A stretch of 54,677 bases of DNA. Origin: Gemmatimonadaceae bacterium. Lineage in GTDB: Bacteria; Gemmatimonadota; Gemmatimonadetes; Gemmatimonadales; Gemmatimonadaceae. The notes under the pieces are model-generated. The model ran no database searches. It was given only the letters and a program-made list of their open reading frames with translations, and was not told where the DNA came from. The stretch covers positions 1-54,677 of the forward strand of contig DASUHB010000018.1 of NCBI GenBank assembly GCA_036273715.1, read 5' to 3'. Position numbers and translations under genes: made by a program. The first letter of the stretch is position 1. The number at the start of each line of letters is the position of its first letter. This document shows, piece by piece, positions 27,250-36,172 of this stretch.

Positions 27250-28155
27250 ATGTTCACCATCGATCTCACGGGCCGGCGCGCACTGGTCGCAGGCGTGGCC
27301 GACGACGGCGGCTACGGCTTCGCGATCGCGAAGGCGCTCGCGGAATGCGGCGCAACCGTTGTCGTCGGCACGTGGCCGCCCGCGCTCAACATCTTCAACA
27401 ATCTCCTGGAGCGCGGCAAGATGGATGCGTCGCGCCGCTTGTCGAGCGGCGCAATGATGGACTTCGAGCGCATCTATCCGCTCGACGCCGCGTTCGACAC
27501 GATGGCCGATGTCCCCGACGACATCCGGACCAACAAGCGGTACGCGAACGCCGGCGACTTCACCATTGCCGGCCTGGCCGCGCGCCTCGTGTCGGATTTC
27601 GGCGAACGGCCGATCGACATCGTCATCCACTCGCTTGCTAACGGGCCCGAGGTGAAGAAGGCGTTGATGGACACGAGTCGCGCCGGATACCTCACGGCGG
27701 TGGGCGTGAGCGCGTATTCCATGGTCGCGTTCGTCCAGCGCTTGGGTCCGCTCCTGCGGCCGCACGGCTCGTTTCTCTCGCTCACGTATTTGGCGAGCGA
27801 GCGCGTGATTCCGGGCTACGGCGGCGGCATGTCCTCGGCGAAGGCGGCGCTGGAGAGCGACACGCGCGTGCTGTCCTACGAAGCGGGACGCAGGTTCGGC
27901 GCGCGCGTGAACTGCATCTCGGCGGGCCCGCTCGCGTCGCGCGCGGCGAGCGCCATCGGCATCATCGAGAAGATGGTCGATTACGCGTCGGCCAATGCGC
28001 CGCTCACGGAGCCGCTCACGCCCGCGGAGGTCGGGGCGACGGCGGCGTTTCTGTCGAGCGGGCATGCGAGCGGTATCACCGGCGCGGTGGTGTACGTGGA
28101 CAAGGGCTACCACGCGATGGGCATGGCGACGCGTGCCGAGCCGCCTAACGCCTAA
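27250..28155 (+). CDS. fabI: Enoyl-[acyl-carrier-protein] reductase (FabI type)
   Basis: A 301-residue short-chain-dehydrogenase-type reductase that catalyses the last step of each fatty-acid elongation cycle with NAD(P)H. It shows the modified nucleotide-binding motif VAGVADDGGYGFAIAKAL, the insertion after beta-3 (WPPALNIFNNLLERGK), HSLANGPEV, the active site YLASERVIPGYGGGMSSAKAAL (Lys near residue 200) and AGPLASRAASAI. The insert is of the kind known from plant and apicomplexan enoyl reductases. The ATG at 27250 starts the domain; the frame remains open upstream through the tandem repeats, which is not coding. Its stop overlaps the facing decarboxylase by 11 bp. Confidence 0.92.
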   Translation: MFTIDLTGRRALVAGVADDGGYGFAIAKALAECGATVVVGTWPPALNIFNNLLERGKMDASRRLSSGAMMDFERIYPLDAAFDTMADVPDDIRTNKRYANAGDFTIAGLAARLVSDFGERPIDIVIHSLANGPEVKKALMDTSRAGYLTAVGVSAYSMVAFVQRLGPLLRPHGSFLSLTYLASERVIPGYGGGMSSAKAALESDTRVLSYEAGRRFGARVNCISAGPLASRAASAIGIIEKMVDYASANAPLTEPLTPAEVGATAAFLSSGHASGITGAVVYVDKGYHAMGMATRAEPPNA

Positions 28156-29599
28156 CGGAGGACGCCAACCCGGCGACCTCGCGCACGAAGTCGGCCATGT
28201 CCTCGCGCGTCGTGCGGAATCCGATCGGACAGATGCGCAGCGACAGCGCGCCGCGGATGCGCGTGCTCGAGATGAAGAACCGTCCGCCCGCATTCACGGC
28301 GGCGTTGATGCGCTCGTTGAGCGCGTCGAGCGCCGCCGCGTCGTCCGTGCCGGCAGGATGCGCCCGGAAGCACAGGATGCCTAACGTCGCCGGCGCGAGC
28401 ACTTCCAGGTCCCGCTCGCGGCGCACGAGGGCTTCCGCGTGCGCGGCGAGCGACAGGCTGTACGAGATCGCCGCCCGCAGCGCGTCGGTGCCGAAGTAGC
28501 TCACGCTCAGCCACACTTTGAGCGCGCGCGCATAGCGCGTCAGCTGCTCGCCGTAGTCGGCAAAGTTGATCTCGTCGCCATCGCTTTCGGCATCCTTCAA
28601 ATAGTCGGGATAGATCCGGAACGCGGCCTTGAGCCGCGTGGGCTCCCGCGCCATCACGCATCCGCACTCGAACGGGACGTAGAGCCATTTGTGCGGGTCG
28701 AGCGTCACCGAGTCGGCGCGCTCGATCCCCGCGAGCGCTCGGCGGCCGTCGTCGGCGAGAACGGAGAACCCGCCGTACGCCGCGTCGACGTGCAGCCAGA
28801 TGCCTTCGCGCGCCGCGAGGTCGGCCAGCGGCCCCAGGGGATCCACGGCGCCGGTGTTGGTCGTGCCGCCGTTGGCCACGATCATGAGCGGGATGAGACC
28901 CTGCGCCCGATCCCGGGCAATGGCGTCGGCCAGCCGATCCACCGGCAGGCGAAATGCGGCGTCGCAGGTGATGAGGCGCACGTTAGGACGGGGCACGCCG
29001 GCCACCCAGGCGGCGCGGATGGCCGACGAATGCGTCTGGTCCGAGGCGTACACGGTGAGCCGCGCGATGCGGGACCCATCGTCGCCCACCACGGCGTGGC
29101 GCGCGGCGATCATCGCGGTGAGATTGGCCGCCGATCCGCCGGTCGTCAGCAGCCCGCCCGCCCCGTTAGGCATGCCGAGCCAGGTGCGGAACCATTCGAG
29201 GACCAGGACTTCGATCTGGTTGGGGCCCGCCGCCACCGGCCAGACGCCGGCGAAGAAGTTGTAGCCGGTGGCGAGCCAGTCGCCTAACGCTGCCGGAAAC
29301 GTGGGGCAGCTCGGGACGTACGCGATGAATCCCGGGTGCGGTTCCCGCGCCGCGTGCGCGAAGACGCGCTCGCGCAAGAATGCGAGCAGCGCGTCGATGT
29401 CCGAACCCGCCGCGGGCGGCGGCGCCGCGATCAGCCGCTCGGTCGCCCGCCGCGGCAGCGTGTCCAACACACGCTGCGTGCGCAGCGTCGACAGATGCTC
29501 GGCGATGGTGTCCGTGACGCGATAGCCGAGTCGCCGCATGGTGTCGGCGTCGAGATCGAGCGGGGAGCGCGGATACGTTCCTGTCGGTGCGTCTGGCAT
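28145..29599 (-). CDS. PLP-dependent group II (aromatic-type) decarboxylase
   Basis: A 484-residue decarboxylase of the aromatic-L-amino-acid/tyrosine/tryptophan decarboxylase family. It has the N-terminal swap region (HPGFIAYVPSCPTFPAALGDWL), LLTTGGSAANLTAMIAAR, the PLP-stacking region WLHVDAAYGGF and the PLP-lysine motif DPHKW at about residue 300. Length is typical. The substrate is probably an aromatic amino acid, but that is family inference. It runs convergently into fabI, the two stop codons lying inside a doubled GCCTAAC word. Confidence 0.88.
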   Translation of the reverse strand: MPDAPTGTYPRSPLDLDADTMRRLGYRVTDTIAEHLSTLRTQRVLDTLPRRATERLIAAPPPAAGSDIDALLAFLRERVFAHAAREPHPGFIAYVPSCPTFPAALGDWLATGYNFFAGVWPVAAGPNQIEVLVLEWFRTWLGMPNGAGGLLTTGGSAANLTAMIAARHAVVGDDGSRIARLTVYASDQTHSSAIRAAWVAGVPRPNVRLITCDAAFRLPVDRLADAIARDRAQGLIPLMIVANGGTTNTGAVDPLGPLADLAAREGIWLHVDAAYGGFSVLADDGRRALAGIERADSVTLDPHKWLYVPFECGCVMAREPTRLKAAFRIYPDYLKDAESDGDEINFADYGEQLTRYARALKVWLSVSYFGTDALRAAISYSLSLAAHAEALVRRERDLEVLAPATLGILCFRAHPAGTDDAAALDALNERINAAVNAGGRFFISSTRIRGALSLRICPIGFRTTREDMADFVREVAGLASSVRR

Positions 29600-29699
29600 T
29601 GGGTGTGAGTGCGTTCGACGAAAGAAAGTGATGGGGTCGCTGGCCCGGTTCTCGCCGGCGACACTACCTTATACGCGATACCACCGGCCGGTTCCAGTC

Positions 29700-30896
29700 A
29701 TGAGCTCGCCCTCACCATTGTCTGTCGACGTCACGCCGATCCAATCCGCGGCCCGGGTGCCTATGCCCATCCGGATGCTGTCGTTCACGCGCGGACTGTG
29801 GCGGATCGCATCCGCTGGCGCGTCGGCCGGCAATCGCGTGGAGCTGCTGCGCGACGGCGGGCAGGCGTTCGAATCGATGCTCGCGGCGATTGCCGACGCG
29901 CGCGACAGCGTGGCGCTGGAATGTTATCTGGTGCGCGCCGATTCCGTCGGCAACCGGTTTGCCGACGCGCTGATCGCCGCGGCGAAGCGCGGCGTGCGCG
30001 TGCGCATGGTGGCCGATTGGGTGGGAAGCCGCGGGGCAGGGCGTGCGTACTGGAAGCGGCTGCGCGATGCCGATGTGCACGTGCGCATGTTCAATCCGCC
30101 CGGGATTCGTACCTGGTTAGGCTTCCTGCCGCGCGACCACCGCAAGCTTCTGGTCACCGACGACGCCATCGGCATCACCGGCGGCTTCGGGCTGAGCGAA
30201 GTATGGTCCGGCATCATGCGCCGGCATCGCACGGCGCCGTGGCGCGACACGGCGGTCCGGATCGAAGGACCCGCGGCGGTGGACATGTCGCGTGCGTTCC
30301 AGGTGATGTGGCGGCGGGCCAATTTCGAGCAGCGCCCCCGCCGCTGGCGTCGCCGGCAGCTCGTGCGCCCGGCGCGCGGCGCCGATACCGATCCGCAGAC
30401 GGCACGGGGAGCGGTGGTGGGCATCGTCGAGGGTGAGCCGTGGCGATTGCGCGTGGCGCGCGCGCTGCAGCTGCAAGCCGCCTCGGCCGAGAAGTTCATC
30501 TGGATCGCGAGCGCCTACTTCTATCCGTCGGCGGCCGAGCTGGAGGCGTTGGCCGGCGCGGCGCAGGACGGCGTGGATGTTCGCTTGCTGGTGCCGAGCA
30601 AGTACGACCACCCATGGGTCCGTCGCCTCACGCGACGCGTGTACCATCGCTTGCTGCGCAACGGCGTGCGCATCTGGGAGTGGAACGGCGCGATGATGCA
30701 CGCCAAGACGAGTGTGGTCGACGGCCACTGGGTCCGCGTCGGGTCGACCGACTTCAACCCGCTCGGCATCGCGATCAACTACGAGCTCGACGCGCTCATC
30801 GAGGATGCTGCGTTAGGCGAAGCGGCGGTCGAGATGTACCTGGCCGACCTGGCGTCATCCACCGAAATCCGGTGGCGGGGACGCGCCGACCGTTAG
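29700..30896 (+). CDS. Phospholipase D-family / cardiolipin synthase-like enzyme
   Basis: A 398-residue protein with two HKD motifs: HRKLLVTDDAIGITGG (about residue 143) and HAKTSVVDGHWVRVGSTDFNP (about 335). This spacing fits bacterial cardiolipin synthases of the ClsB/ClsC type, which join phosphatidyl groups using a phospholipid donor. There is no long N-terminal membrane anchor, consistent with ClsB-like forms. ATG at 29700 is used; the frame is open upstream without resemblance. A non-synthase phosphodiesterase role cannot be excluded. Confidence 0.85.
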   Translation: MSSPSPLSVDVTPIQSAARVPMPIRMLSFTRGLWRIASAGASAGNRVELLRDGGQAFESMLAAIADARDSVALECYLVRADSVGNRFADALIAAAKRGVRVRMVADWVGSRGAGRAYWKRLRDADVHVRMFNPPGIRTWLGFLPRDHRKLLVTDDAIGITGGFGLSEVWSGIMRRHRTAPWRDTAVRIEGPAAVDMSRAFQVMWRRANFEQRPRRWRRRQLVRPARGADTDPQTARGAVVGIVEGEPWRLRVARALQLQAASAEKFIWIASAYFYPSAAELEALAGAAQDGVDVRLLVPSKYDHPWVRRLTRRVYHRLLRNGVRIWEWNGAMMHAKTSVVDGHWVRVGSTDFNPLGIAINYELDALIEDAALGEAAVEMYLADLASSTEIRWRGRADR

Positions 30897-30901
30897 CGAC
30901 G

Positions 30902-31513
30902 CTAATGTTGCGTCCCGTAAAACGTCCCGACGTTCTCTTCCAGCAGCGCGTAGGTGGAGTCCCCGTCGCCGTTACCAGAGCACGCGCTGCCTGCCACCGC
31001 CGGACTCGCGTCACGGCGGACCCAGAACTTGATCTTCACGCGCCCCCGCAACGGGAGCGGCGGCACACGATTCGCGACGACGCAGGCGTCGTCCGCCAGC
31101 TGCGTCAACGTCGTGTCGAACGCCAGGCGACCCTGGGCATCCGAGGTCAGCCTCGCCACCGTGTAGACGGCCTGATCCGTGGAGAGTTCGAGTTGGTAGC
31201 GCTTCGATGGCACGAGCCCCGCAGCGCGCAGTTGTAGCGCGAGCGACGGCGCACGCGCCTTGAACCACACCGAGCCGCTCGCGCCGCCGCGCGAAGGAGG
31301 GACCACGTTGAACGCGCTGTCCTTGGTCGCGATGGCGATCCGCGTCACGCCGTTCTTGTCCGACGACGAGGCGTGCCGCGTCAGCAAGCCTTTCGGTCCG
31401 TAGAGGAACATGGCAACCACGATCGTGACGACTGCCGGCACCACCGCACGCCCCACCACCGATGCCCACCCGGTGGGGCGCGAACGGACGGGCGCCGGCA
31501 CGTCGTTGCTCAT
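30902..31513 (-). CDS. Membrane-anchored protein with an ACSGNGDGD domain
   Basis: A 203-residue protein I do not recognise. One membrane helix near the N-terminus (VVPAVVTIVVAMFLYG) is followed by an outside domain: FKARAPSLALQLRAAGLVPSKRYQLELSTDQ ... then SACSGNGDGDSTYALLEENVGTFYG at the end. The same pattern closes the GT2 protein encoded at 33091-35280 (ASGLTSGRAYRVQLSVDGQ ... VACSGNGDGDFGAALSELHNFQFSG), so the two share a domain. The start at 31513 (MSNDVPAP) has GAGAG upstream and overlaps the 5' end of the divergent GT-C gene. It is likely an accessory protein of the surface-glycan island. Confidence 0.6.
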   Translation of the reverse strand: MSNDVPAPVRSRPTGWASVVGRAVVPAVVTIVVAMFLYGPKGLLTRHASSSDKNGVTRIAIATKDSAFNVVPPSRGGASGSVWFKARAPSLALQLRAAGLVPSKRYQLELSTDQAVYTVARLTSDAQGRLAFDTTLTQLADDACVVANRVPPLPLRGRVKIKFWVRRDASPAVAGSACSGNGDGDSTYALLEENVGTFYGTQH

Positions 31514-33065
31514 CGGATCTCTCATGCTGGCCGCCCTCGTATTGCGGGTGCATGGGTTAGGCAAGGCCAACCTCTGGCTCGACGAAGCGAACTCATGGTA
31601 CGTTGCCCACCTGCCGTGGCCCAACCTCTGGGCGAACCTCCGCGCCAGTCCGCTGGGCCCGCTCTATTTCGTTGCGCTCAAACTGTGGATCGACGTGGCC
31701 GGCGCGTCCGAAGCCGCGCTCCGCGCGCCATCGCTCATCGCGAGCATCGCACTCATTCCGCTCGTCTATGCGTTGGGCCTGCGCACGGTGTCCCGCCGCG
31801 CCGCGTGCATTGGCGCCGCGCTCGCGGCGCTCTCGCCGCTCGATCTCTACTTCGCGCAGGAAGCGCGCATGTACATGCCGCTCGCGTTGGTCGCTGCCGG
31901 CGTCATGCTCGCCTATCTCGTGTGGCGCGACGACGTCGTGTCCGCGCACGACATCCCGCCGCGCCGCGCCCTCGGCGCGCTCGCCGCCTACGCGATCCTC
32001 TCCATGGCGATGCTCGGCACCAACGTCGTGTCGGGCCCGCTGCTCGTCGCCATCAACCTCGATGCGCTGCTGGTCATCGGGCGCGAGATCCCGCTCTCGC
32101 GCCGGCGCCGCGCGTTCGCGCAGTGGGCCGGTGCCAACGGCGCGATCGTCGTCGCTGCGTTGGGCATCGTGGCGTTCGCCGCGCCGCACGCCGCCGCATC
32201 CAGCCAGGCCTGGCGCGGTGCGTTGGGCATCGTCGGCGCCGCGCAAGCGTTGCTGCAATACCCCGTGACCGCCATCCACGGCGTGTACTTCTATTCCGAT
32301 GAATTGGTGCGCGCGTTCTCCGACGTCCGCTACACGCCGAGCCGCGACTCGATTCGGCGATTCCTGTCGCTGTTGCTTGCCCAACCGGTGATCGTGGCCG
32401 TCGTCGTGGTCGCCGTGGCGCGCGTGTGGCGCCAGGCCTACCGCGCTCGGGCGCGAGCGCTCACGCTCGCGGTGCTCATCCCCGTCATCCTTGGTGCGGT
32501 CATTTCGATACATCGGCAAGTCGACCTCTCGCGCTATTTCCTGTATTCCACCTCGTTCCTGTTTTTGTTGCTTGGCGCCGGGCTCGCCCGCTTGTCTCGA
32601 CGCGCCTGCGCATTCGCGCTCGCCTGCATCGCCGCCGCGATCTGCCTCGGCTCGTGGCGCACCTACGCCGTCGAATCGCGTGACAGCGATTACCGATCCA
32701 TCGCGCACGACTTGCTCGCCCGGCAGCATCAGGCGGCCGCGGTCGTCGTGCAACCCTCGGAGATGTACGAGCCGCTCTCGTACTACCTGCACGGCCGTCT
32801 CGATCTCCCCATCCGCCGCGCTGCCCAACGCGCGCCACTCGCGCCGGTGATCGCCGGCGCCGGCGCCGCACCCGTGTTCGTCGTCATCGATTACCGCTCG
32901 CCGCTCTATGGGTCGTCTCCCGATTCTCTCGCGTCCGCGTTAGGGGATTGCGTGAAGAGCGATGTGTACGATGCGGCGAGCGGAGCAGGAGTCCGCTTGG
33001 TGCTCGCCGTGCCCGCCGCCGCGTGCGGCGACGTCTCGACCGACACGACTCCCACCCGGCCGTAG
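31410..33065 (+). CDS. GT-C (PMT/GT39-like) membrane glycosyltransferase
   Basis: A 551-residue polytopic protein. TSLLIGSLMLAALVLRVHGL is the first helix, followed by the catalytic loop NLWLDEANSWYVAHLP (Asp/Glu) and SPLGPLYFVALKLWI. EARMYMPLAL and about ten further hydrophobic segments follow, with a C-terminal soluble region. The family transfers sugars from polyprenyl-phosphate donors on the periplasmic face. The start is uncertain: ATG at 31410 or GTG at 31473, since the first helix must be included. Either way it overlaps the divergent neighbour. It sits between two genes sharing the ACSGNGDGD domain, which suggests a common glycan pathway. Confidence 0.82.
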   Translation: MATTIVTTAGTTARPTTDAHPVGRERTGAGTSLLIGSLMLAALVLRVHGLGKANLWLDEANSWYVAHLPWPNLWANLRASPLGPLYFVALKLWIDVAGASEAALRAPSLIASIALIPLVYALGLRTVSRRAACIGAALAALSPLDLYFAQEARMYMPLALVAAGVMLAYLVWRDDVVSAHDIPPRRALGALAAYAILSMAMLGTNVVSGPLLVAINLDALLVIGREIPLSRRRRAFAQWAGANGAIVVAALGIVAFAAPHAAASSQAWRGALGIVGAAQALLQYPVTAIHGVYFYSDELVRAFSDVRYTPSRDSIRRFLSLLLAQPVIVAVVVVAVARVWRQAYRARARALTLAVLIPVILGAVISIHRQVDLSRYFLYSTSFLFLLLGAGLARLSRRACAFALACIAAAICLGSWRTYAVESRDSDYRSIAHDLLARQHQAAAVVVQPSEMYEPLSYYLHGRLDLPIRRAAQRAPLAPVIAGAGAAPVFVVIDYRSPLYGSSPDSLASALGDCVKSDVYDAASGAGVRLVLAVPAAACGDVSTDTTPTRP

Positions 33066-33090
33066 AACGCTCCGGGTGACGGTCGGTGCG

Positions 33091-35280
33091 CTACGTGCCG
33101 CTGAACTGGAAGTTGTGAAGCTCCGAAAGCGCGGCGCCGAAATCTCCATCGCCATTGCCGGAGCACGCGACGCTCGACCCGCTGCTGCCGGTCACCGAAC
33201 CGCCGGTCTCGCCGCCCCGGCGTGGCGCGCCGTCGTTCTTCACGACCACGCCGATCACGTGATGCCCCGCCAACGCGATGCTCGGGTGCTGGCTCCCGCC
33301 CATGCACACCTGGTCCATGAACGCGAATAACCGGCCTGATGCAATGAGCGCGCCGGTAGAATCCGCCCGCGAGCTCGCGACGTCGAAGGACTGACCGTCC
33401 ACCGACAGCTGTACGCGATACGCGCGCCCACTCGTTAGGCCGCTGGCGCGCATGCGCCAGTCGAACGTCGGGCCCGAGGACACGAACCAGAACATCCCGG
33501 TCGGGTCGCCGGGTTGCGGCGCGACCGGACTGAGCTGTGCATCCTTCTGCACCAACGGAAGGGAATCGAGTCCCACCGTTCCCGCCGGCAAGACCGCCGG
33601 ACCCGGCCGCTGACTCGTGTACGCGGCGGGCAGCGTCATGTCGCCGCGGTCGCAATGGAGCAGGAGCGCCATGAGCACGAGCGGCAGCAGCGTCGTCACC
33701 GGTCGGACGACGCGTGCGACGTCGGACCGACCCGCGTTAGCCGCCGCCGCGGGCAGCTGCTGCGACATCGCGGTTTCGTCTATCACCACCTGCGGCGTCG
33801 TCGAGGCCAGTTTCACTCGGCTGATGTTCATGACGTGCGCCACCGAATAACCGCCGACGAGCAAGTAGCCCGTGGCGAAGAGCAGCAGGAACGGCAGCGC
33901 GCCCCATTCACCCACGTACAGCGCGTACAGAAATGCCGTTGCCGTGTATATACCCAGTGCCAGCTCGAACAGCGTGCTGTTGGTGAACGAGCTCCGATAG
34001 CGCTTGCGGCGCGCCGCCTGTGACTGGCCGGTGTTCAGATTGTACTTGGGTGTACGCAGAAACGGCGTGCGCTTGCCCAAAAATCCCTCGATCGCCGCCT
34101 GCGCGTTGTAGACGCTCAGTCCGATCGACGCGGCGAGGAACAGGGGGAAGCACGCCATGCGGCGGCGCCAATCGACGCGAATCTCCTTGATCGCCGCCGC
34201 GTAATAACTGAACGTCCCGCCTAACGAAATCAGAAAGTACGCCGAGATCGCCCAGGAGAGCTTCACCCGATCCTTGTGTGCGATGAACATTACGATCGGA
34301 TTCAGGATGCCCACCACCAGCAGAAACGGATACACGGAGTTGCCGAGCAGGTGCGCCGTGCCCTGGAGCTTCTGCCACAACGGGATCGCTGCCCGCCACA
34401 ACGGAAGAAACAATTTGCGCGCCGTCTCCTGGGAGCCTTTCGTCCAACGGTACTGCTGCGTCTTGAGCGCGTGCATGTCGGGCGGCAGCTCCGACGGACA
34501 CGGCAGCGCCGGGAGATATTGGATGCGCCATCCCGCCAGTTGGGCGCGATAGCTGAGGTCGAGATCTTCGGTGAGCGTGTCGTGCTGCCAGCCGCCCGCA
34601 TCACGGATCGCGCGGGTGCGCAGCACGCCGGCGGTGCCGTTGAACGTGAGGAACAGCCCGCCGCGGTCGCGCGCCGGCTGTTCGATCACGAACTGTCCGC
34701 TCAGTCCTAACGCAGTCACCCGCGTGAGGAGCGAGTAATCTTCGTTCAGGTAGTCCCACCGTGCCTGCACGACGCCGACGTTCGGGTCGCTGAAGTACGG
34801 AACGGTATTGCGGAGGAAATCGCGCGGGATGACGAAATCGGCATCGAACACCGCGACGAGCTCTCCCATCGCGCGCTCGAGTCCGTATTCCAGCGCGCCG
34901 GCCTTGTAGCCCGTGCGATCTTCGCGGTGCAGGTGCTCGATCTGAAACCCTTTCGCGCGATACTGCCGTACCAGGCGCCGCGTCAGCGTCAGCGTCTCGT
35001 CCGTCGAATCATCGAGCACCTGCACCTGGAGCAAGTGGCGCGGGTAGTCGAGCGCGCATGCCGACCGGATCAATCGTTCGGCGACGAACAGCTCGTTGTA
35101 CACCGGCAGTTGCACGGTGACACGCGGCATCGGCGTCGGCTCCGGCGGGCGCGCGCGGGGATGGCCGCGATACCGCCGGAACAACGAGATCATCACATAG
35201 CGATTGAGACTGAAGAGCGACAGCACGAACAGCGCCGCCGCATATGTCCCGATGATTATCCACTCTATCTGTGTCCGCAT
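33091..35280 (-). CDS. Cellulose-synthase-like GT2 with C-terminal ACSGNGDGD domain
   Basis: A 729-residue processive-type glycosyltransferase. It has an N-terminal helix (IIIGTYAAALFVLSLF), catalytic motifs DDSTDET (about 90-96), DAD (146-148), TED (237-239) and QQYRW (275-279), then four to six membrane helices (about 310-550). The order matches CesA/CslA-type synthases such as mannan or glucan synthases. After a hydrophobic segment (TLLPLVLMALLLH) a periplasmic region of some 160 residues ends with the domain shared with the 30902-31513 product. No PilZ domain is present, so c-di-GMP control is not indicated. Confidence 0.88.
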   Translation of the reverse strand: MRTQIEWIIIGTYAAALFVLSLFSLNRYVMISLFRRYRGHPRARPPEPTPMPRVTVQLPVYNELFVAERLIRSACALDYPRHLLQVQVLDDSTDETLTLTRRLVRQYRAKGFQIEHLHREDRTGYKAGALEYGLERAMGELVAVFDADFVIPRDFLRNTVPYFSDPNVGVVQARWDYLNEDYSLLTRVTALGLSGQFVIEQPARDRGGLFLTFNGTAGVLRTRAIRDAGGWQHDTLTEDLDLSYRAQLAGWRIQYLPALPCPSELPPDMHALKTQQYRWTKGSQETARKLFLPLWRAAIPLWQKLQGTAHLLGNSVYPFLLVVGILNPIVMFIAHKDRVKLSWAISAYFLISLGGTFSYYAAAIKEIRVDWRRRMACFPLFLAASIGLSVYNAQAAIEGFLGKRTPFLRTPKYNLNTGQSQAARRKRYRSSFTNSTLFELALGIYTATAFLYALYVGEWGALPFLLLFATGYLLVGGYSVAHVMNISRVKLASTTPQVVIDETAMSQQLPAAAANAGRSDVARVVRPVTTLLPLVLMALLLHCDRGDMTLPAAYTSQRPGPAVLPAGTVGLDSLPLVQKDAQLSPVAPQPGDPTGMFWFVSSGPTFDWRMRASGLTSGRAYRVQLSVDGQSFDVASSRADSTGALIASGRLFAFMDQVCMGGSQHPSIALAGHHVIGVVVKNDGAPRRGGETGGSVTGSSGSSVACSGNGDGDFGAALSELHNFQFSGT

Positions 35281-35597
35281 CGATGACGGGTGCGAGATCG
35301 GTGCATGGATGCGCGACGACGCTCTGCGCGACGGCGCGTGGTTCCTCCGTCGGAGTCAGCTCCGGCCTCACTTCGGCGAGGCATGCAGCTGTGTGCTCAT
35401 CGCGGAGAGGCGGGACGGCCAAAGGGCAATGGGCATGCCCGATGGAGCATCGTCCGTCAGAGCACGCGATGTCGCGCGCGGATGTTAGAACCGCTTAGGA
35501 AATGGCCGCGTTGACCGGAACATGCGCTCGAATCACGATCGTTTGTCCGCATCGAAATCCAGTGTCCTGATGACCGATTTCTCGATAGTTTTTCCTT
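35281..35597. other. Divergent intergenic region
   Basis: A 317-bp gap between the GT2 gene and the RNA-ligase-like gene; both promoters should lie here. No known riboswitch, clear operator, repeat or small gene was recognised. Confidence 0.4.
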
Positions 35598-36128
35598 ATG
35601 AAACGCGGATTCTTCATCGTTGCGGAGCTCACCGGGCCGTCACGCGACGCGGTGCTCGAGGTGCAACGATGGGCGGATCCGAAACTCGCCAAGGACACCA
35701 CACCGCACATCACGCTCGTCGGATCTTCAGGCGTCGGCCCGATTCCCGCCGACACACCGCTCGACCAGTTGCGCGACGAGCTCACGACTGCAGCCGCGCA
35801 GACGCTGCCGCTCACGCTGCAATTCGGGCGTCCCATGCGCTTCATGCAGACGGACATCGTGGTGCTGCCGCTCGATCCGCACGGCGCGCTGCGCGCGCTG
35901 CACGAGCGCATCGCGGGTCGGCGTTTGCGCTTCGAGCGCGCGCGCTTTGCGTTTTCGCCCCATTGCACGCTCAGCTTCTTCACGACGTTGACGGCCGCGG
36001 GCGAACGCCGGCTCTTGCGCGTGCGCGTGGATGAGCCGGTCACAATTGACCGGGTGCAGTGCTACCTCACCGTCGAGCCCGTTGGCGGGCGCCGCATCCT
36101 CGACATTCCGCTCGGCGGCGCGGCGTAA
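35598..36128 (+). CDS. 2'-5' RNA ligase / cyclic phosphodiesterase-like protein
   Basis: A 176-residue 2H-phosphoesterase-family protein. The two conserved catalytic motifs are PHITL (His37, Thr39) and PHCTLSF (His122, Thr124), at the usual distance. The family includes LigT/ThpR, which open or close 2'-5' or 2',3'-cyclic phosphates on RNA; relatives act on other nucleotides, so the substrate is open. It begins MKRGFFIVAEL and ends 44 bp before the next gene in the same direction. Confidence 0.85.
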   Translation: MKRGFFIVAELTGPSRDAVLEVQRWADPKLAKDTTPHITLVGSSGVGPIPADTPLDQLRDELTTAAAQTLPLTLQFGRPMRFMQTDIVVLPLDPHGALRALHERIAGRRLRFERARFAFSPHCTLSFFTTLTAAGERRLLRVRVDEPVTIDRVQCYLTVEPVGGRRILDIPLGGAA

Positions 36129-36172
36129 GGCGCGCGCCGCGCCGGCGCATCACCTCGTCATTTTTTCTTTAC

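Noticed and set aside
35281-35597. c-di-GMP riboswitch or PilZ control of the GT2 gene
   Set aside because: No GEMM-like consensus could be recognised and the protein lacks a PilZ domain.
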